From contig JAFLUQ010000085.1 of the NCBI GenBank assembly GCA_022508735.1, positions 1 through 9,937 on the forward strand: a stretch of DNA of 9,937 nucleotides. Reading direction: 5' to 3'. Source of the stretch: Oscillospiraceae bacterium. Lineage in GTDB: Bacteria; Bacillota; Clostridia; UMGS1883. Shown one piece after another: positions 8,101 to 9,937 of this stretch. A model generated the notes under the pieces. It saw only the letters and a program-made list of their open reading frames with translations. It did no database searches and was not told the DNA's origin. A program made the position numbers and the translations under genes. Positions within the stretch are counted from its first letter, which is position 1; the number at the start of each line of letters is the position of its first letter.

Positions 8101-8853
8101 ATAATTACCCGTGGTTTTAAGATTATTATATAGCGGTCTTGTCTGGTACAGCTTCGGGCTCGTATAAAGGTTCACGTTTCCGGTTATTCCGCCCTGAACC
8201 TCGTTGAAGTCCTTCTGGTTCCACTGATAACCAATGCCGGAGACGTCGCCCGGCTCGTGCCCCGGTATGGTCTCCTGCGTTTGGAAGGCCGAGCCGCGGT
8301 AAGCCGCGTTGTCGGTGGCCACGGCAATGACGTTTTTCTCACCGGGGCGCACAAAATTAGTTATATCAAAGCCTATGGGTGCGGTACCGGCCTCGTAGTA
8401 GCCTACCATCTCGCCGTTTACCCAAAGGTATACGGTCTGGCGCACGGCCTCAAACTCGAGAATGGCCTTTTTTCCGGCCTCGCTTTCCGGCAGCACAAAG
8501 CTCTTGCGGTAGAGCATAAAGCCCCGGTAAAGACTGGGTTCACCCGCATCGACGATGACGTTGTCGAAGGAGTCGGAGGCGTTCACCGCGTGAGGCACGC
8601 TGACGGTCTCCCAATCTGAATCATCGAAGTCAAAATCATAAAAGCTCTTTCCGTCCTTAACCTCACTGCCCACGGCATCCTTCAGCGGCCATGCCGAGCC
8701 GGGGCGCTTATACTTCCAGTCGAGGTTTAGGTTATAGGTACTGTTTTGTCCCTGCGGAGTCACAAAATCACCTGTCCCTTCATCTGCAAATGCCGGTATT
8801 GCCGCTGCCTGAAAAATCATCAGAGCGGCAAGAATATATGCTATAATTTTCAT
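5152..8853 (-). CDS. Secreted GH2-type glycoside hydrolase with ricin-like and stalk modules
   Basis: Predicted extracellular beta-glycosidase, first gene of a two-gene pectin operon. A signal peptide spans residues 1-23 (cleavage AFA/DE). Then come the GH2 sugar-binding jelly roll (about 40-235), the Ig-like domain (about 240-385) and the TIM barrel (about 386-600 and some way beyond). The presumed nucleophile is Glu576 in VETEYKRD. The strand that normally carries the Asn-Glu acid/base reads FYEGGNA (500-506), so the usual Glu is Ala506 and the nearest candidate is Glu502. Further domains are an Ig-like domain of the kind common after GH2 barrels (about 742-812), a GH2 C-terminal/invasin-like domain (about 814-926), a ricin-B/CBM13-type trefoil (976-1101, QKW and QQW motifs) and a copper-amine-oxidase N-terminal-like stalk (1108-1233). 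No LPXTG is present. Beta-galactosidase on side chains is the simplest guess; beta-glucuronidase or another GH2 activity is possible. The start is fixed by a strong AAGGAGG. Confidence 0.92.
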   Translation of the reverse strand: MKIIAYILAALMIFQAAAIPAFADEGTGDFVTPQGQNSTYNLNLDWKYKRPGSAWPLKDAVGSEVKDGKSFYDFDFDDSDWETVSVPHAVNASDSFDNVIVDAGEPSLYRGFMLYRKSFVLPESEAGKKAILEFEAVRQTVYLWVNGEMVGYYEAGTAPIGFDITNFVRPGEKNVIAVATDNAAYRGSAFQTQETIPGHEPGDVSGIGYQWNQKDFNEVQGGITGNVNLYTSPKLYQTRPLYNNLKTTGNYIYASDFDIDGKSAVINVKAEVRNETGADANAVLEVYVVDGDRVVTSFSSPEQAVTAASDAGLVLKSVVPADAYDEEPAPTNADTVDVTYISASARAENLRFWSLDDPYLYDVYTVLRSGDIVDVQKITTGFRSVDFNIEKGGLLINGVPTYLRGYAQRSTNEWAVIGVANDWLSDYDMQLVRESGADFIRWMHVSPKPVAIRAGDKYGVVSVCPAGDKEGDQGGRYWDTRVEAMRDAIIYFRNSPSIIFYEGGNAAISAEHMQEMTDIKNLLDPNGGRYMGCRSITSPEQIAAAEWAGTMIYRYDSSAKASMYQVDKQMPIVETEYKRDEAPRRVWDDFSPPDYDYVNKWLGDGAKKTDGYDIWDLNQEDMSVTLASDGDGYAYFYNNRVGGPTGNDYYSAAAMMVWSDSNMHGRNSGSENARTSGRVDPVRIKKENFYAVQAMQDKGAKIHIVGHWNYPENTDENYTYYDKTWNGTYWEYNDTQLRRDPTHKTVYVVGSELCDKIELYINGSLVGECSTPRDTFVFEFPDIDVTQSGEISAVAYSDKGKVIAIDKIETVGEPAAIRLTPVTGPEGLRADGSDVCYIDVEVVDTEGRVCPLNYDRIDFTFDGAGTFLGGYNSGTYNETSVIHKDYCYAECGTNRVFVQSSPEGGSFKLTAVMEGLPAAEVSLEMTPFELDNGLTAVPQQAYAKNTPVTKPETMFDRLVAENIANAAVRNRAAGAKKYTVINVGTGKALAVIDGGLAYADIDEGNSAFVWGFNPTGTDTFNLKNSASGMSIDVPGLSTEDGRELIVYATNSGDNQKWRVETGENGLSTITSVSSGLTLDGSGEKIAQRSADGSAYQQWRLTEVTERDEYKVLVNGTEVQFNTKPYRPDSSSGVLCELRPVLDAIGADYSYQIEGELPDDLASFSLPMLTLTASGAVVVCGETAIHRGEESNLTNAEFYAENGELIAEIAPLIGYIDGAEIVTDAETKTVNITI

Positions 8854-8860
8854 ATGTATA

Positions 8861-8867
8861 CCTCCTT
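8861..8867 (-). promoter_or_regulatory. Strong ribosome binding site of the GH2 gene
   Basis: AAGGAGG on the minus strand, seven bases before the ATG at 8853. It is a near-perfect Shine-Dalgarno sequence, which fixes the start and argues for a Gram-positive host rather than Bacteroidota, whose genes mostly lack such sites. Confidence 0.9.
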
Positions 8868-8874
8868 CATTTTA

Positions 8875-8883
8875 ATTATATCA
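8875..8883 (-). promoter_or_regulatory. Candidate extended -10 promoter of the pectin operon
   Basis: Minus-strand TGATATAAT is a perfect -10 with a TGn extension. The hexamer 17 bases upstream (TATAAG) is a poor -35, which fits an activator-dependent promoter. Transcription would start near 8868, giving a leader of only about 15 nt that barely includes the ribosome binding site. A start farther upstream is therefore also possible. Confidence 0.4.
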
Positions 8884-8931
8884 GATAATTGTGATGCCTT
8901 ATATGAACATTTATGACCTATATATTAGAAT

Positions 8932-8953
8932 TTGTGACATTTTGTTGACATTT
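8932..8953. promoter_or_regulatory. Tandem 11-bp repeat, possible regulator site
   Basis: Two consecutive 11-base units matching at 9 of 11 positions, each ending in TGACATTT (8935-8942 and 8946-8953). A related TGAACATTT lies at 8904-8912. Direct repeats spaced one helical turn apart suit a protein binding one DNA face, such as an AraC-type activator of pectin genes. The right half overlaps the -35 of the rightward promoter. No regulator gene is visible in the window, so the role is inference. Confidence 0.35.
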
Positions 8954-8973
8954 ACCGGAGACTGTGGTAATAT
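8945..8973 (+). promoter_or_regulatory. Consensus sigma-A-type promoter of the exonuclease gene
   Basis: TTGACA at 8945-8950, a 17-base spacer and TAATAT at 8968-8973 preceded by TGG (TGn extension). All elements are at or within one base of consensus. Predicted start near 8980, giving a leader of about 30 nt before the ATG at 9012. Confidence 0.8.
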
Positions 8974-9011
8974 TATGGTATATATATTAAATATTTACAG
9001 AGGATACGGCA

Positions 9012-9551
9012 ATGACAGATCGCTACATAGCCTTTGACGTGGAAACTCCGAATTTCAGAAATGACCGCATGAGCGCCCTTGGCATAACAGTCATCGAGGG
9101 CGGCAGGATAATTGAGGAACTGGACTATCTCGTCAATCCGGAGACGTATTTCAATCGCTTCAATATCGAGCTGACCGGCATTACGCCGGAAATGGTCCGC
9201 CGCGAGCGGACTTTCGGCGAGCTTTGGCCCGAGGTGGAGCCTGTTTTCAGCAGCGGTATTCTCGTGGCCCACAATGCCGTCTTTGATATGGGCGTGCTTA
9301 GTAAATGCCTCAGGGCCTACGGCATATACTGGTGTGCGAAAGCGGCCTACACCTGCACCTGCCGTATCGGTCGGCGAGCATTACCGGAGCTGCCAGATCA
9401 CAGGCTCAGCACTATGTGCCGATTCCTCGGCATCGGGCTGAATCACCACAACGCCGGCAGCGACAGCCGCGCCTGCGCCGAGCTGTTACTGCATTATATG
9501 TCGAGGAATGTGAACATAGAGGAATTTGTGAAAACCTATTATCTGGGATGA
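9012..9551 (+). CDS. DEDDh 3'-5' exonuclease (DNA polymerase III epsilon-like)
   Basis: A 179-residue cytoplasmic protein of the DnaQ/RNase T-like exonuclease superfamily, which removes nucleotides from 3' ends using two metal ions. All motif residues are visible: Asp9 and Glu11 in AFDVET (Exo I), Asp92 in AHNAVFD (Exo II), and His146 and Asp151 in HNAGSD (Exo III, DEDDh class). The length covers just the exonuclease domain, with no BRCT, helicase or GIY-YIG fusion, so it is a stand-alone member. Proofreading, repair or RNA processing cannot be told apart from sequence. ATG chosen because AGAGGA (8999-9004) lies seven bases upstream and a near-consensus promoter precedes it. It is transcribed away from the pectin operon and ends at a bidirectional terminator. 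It has several Cys residues (99, 108, 115, 117, 136, 155), somewhat many for its size. Confidence 0.92.
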   Translation: MTDRYIAFDVETPNFRNDRMSALGITVIEGGRIIEELDYLVNPETYFNRFNIELTGITPEMVRRERTFGELWPEVEPVFSSGILVAHNAVFDMGVLSKCLRAYGIYWCAKAAYTCTCRIGRRALPELPDHRLSTMCRFLGIGLNHHNAGSDSRACAELLLHYMSRNVNIEEFVKTYYLG

Positions 9552-9552
9552 A

Positions 9553-9578
9553 AAAAATCCGCCACATGGCGGATTTTT
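9553..9578. terminator. Bidirectional intrinsic terminator between converging genes
   Basis: An 11-bp stem (9553-9563 with 9568-9578) with a 4-base ACAT loop and a GC core flanked by A-run and T-run. It therefore works as a rho-independent terminator on both strands. It begins two bases after the exonuclease stop codon and lies 11 bases past the stop of the converging scaffold gene. Confidence 0.93.
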
Positions 9579-9589
9579 CGTATATTCGG

Positions 9590-9937
9590 TTATTCTTCTT
9601 CGTCTATTTCGTGATCGTGGTCGTGCTCCTGAATTTCAATAGGGCTTTCTAATCCCTGACGCTTATAGTAGTCGTCGATCGCAGCTTTAATAGCGTCCTC
9701 AGCCAGCACGCTGCAGTGTATCTTTGCGGAGGGAAGCCCGTCAAGGGCCTCAATAACGGCCTTATTGCTCAGTTCAAGCGCCTCTTCAATAGTCTTGCCC
9801 TTCACGAGCTCGGTAGCCATAGAGCTGGTCGCTATAGCCGCGCCGCAGCCGAAGGTCTTGAACTTAACGTCCTTGATGATACCGTCCTCGATCTTCATGT
9901 ACATCTTCATAATATCGCCGCACTTGGCGTTACCCAC
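9590..9937 (-). CDS. nifU: Iron-sulfur cluster scaffold protein, NifU/IscU type (5' end outside window)
   Basis: The visible 115 residues are the C-terminal part of a U-type scaffold on which a [2Fe-2S] cluster is built using sulfur from a cysteine desulfurase. The three cluster cysteines are present: KCGD (visible residue 6, followed by the conserved Asp8), FGCGAA (31) and IHCSVLAEDA (75). The pattern and spacing follow IscU/NifU; the insertion typical of SufU is not seen. The LPPVK chaperone motif of classical IscU is LPSAK here (68-72). The tail is EHDHDH followed by acidic residues (104-115), which is not part of the core fold. The GTG at the window edge is an internal Val codon; about 30 residues are missing upstream. 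A cysteine desulfurase gene may lie just beyond the edge. Transcription ends at the shared hairpin at 9553-9578. Confidence 0.93.
   Translation of the reverse strand: MGNAKCGDIMKMYMKIEDGIIKDVKFKTFGCGAAIATSSMATELVKGKTIEEALELSNKAVIEALDGLPSAKIHCSVLAEDAIKAAIDDYYKRQGLESPIEIQEHDHDHEIDEEE

Noticed and set aside
8922..8950. Alternative minus-strand promoter with TAATAT and TGTCAA 17 bases apart
   Set aside because: The -35 matches consensus poorly. It is simply the complement of the good rightward -35, so I did not list it as a separate promoter.

Overview
The window looks like chromosomal DNA from a Gram-positive, Clostridia-like (Bacillota) bacterium, probably a plant-fibre degrader from a gut or similar habitat. 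This is inferred from strong Shine-Dalgarno sites (an AAGGAGG seven bases before the GH2 gene), sigma-A-type promoters, secreted modular polysaccharide enzymes carrying Big2, F5/8C, InlB-type and copper-amine-oxidase-like stalk modules, and an IscU/NifU-type scaffold gene. Genus and species cannot be given from this sequence alone.

Layout. Positions 1-197 hold no convincing gene. They contain a compact structured element (about 29-121) with three nested or adjacent inverted repeats that would fold as a three-way junction. Positions 198-8853 hold two very large minus-strand genes in one operon: a 1233-residue secreted glycoside hydrolase of the GH2 type (upstream, 5152-8853) and, 16 bp after its stop codon, a 1645-residue secreted rhamnogalacturonan lyase of the PL11 type (198-5135). 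Positions 8854-9011 are a divergent control region with a near-consensus promoter for the rightward gene and a weaker one for the leftward operon. Positions 9012-9551 encode a DEDDh 3'-5' exonuclease on the plus strand. A bidirectional hairpin terminator follows, and a minus-strand iron-sulfur scaffold gene (NifU/IscU type) runs off the right edge.

How the genes work together. The two large enzymes are most simply read as a pectin (rhamnogalacturonan I) module. The PL11 enzyme would cut the rhamnose-galacturonate backbone by beta-elimination, and the GH2 enzyme would remove a sugar from side chains or released oligosaccharides. Both carry signal peptides and several carbohydrate- or surface-binding modules. 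Neither has a visible LPXTG sorting signal or C-terminal membrane anchor. The exonuclease and the scaffold protein are housekeeping-type genes unrelated to pectin use.

Points most worth a second look are the three-way-junction element in the 3' region of the operon, the unusual acid/base motif of the GH2 enzyme (YEGGNA where most relatives have an Asn-Glu pair), two modules of the lyase that I cannot assign to a family, and the 11-bp tandem repeat in the divergent promoter region.
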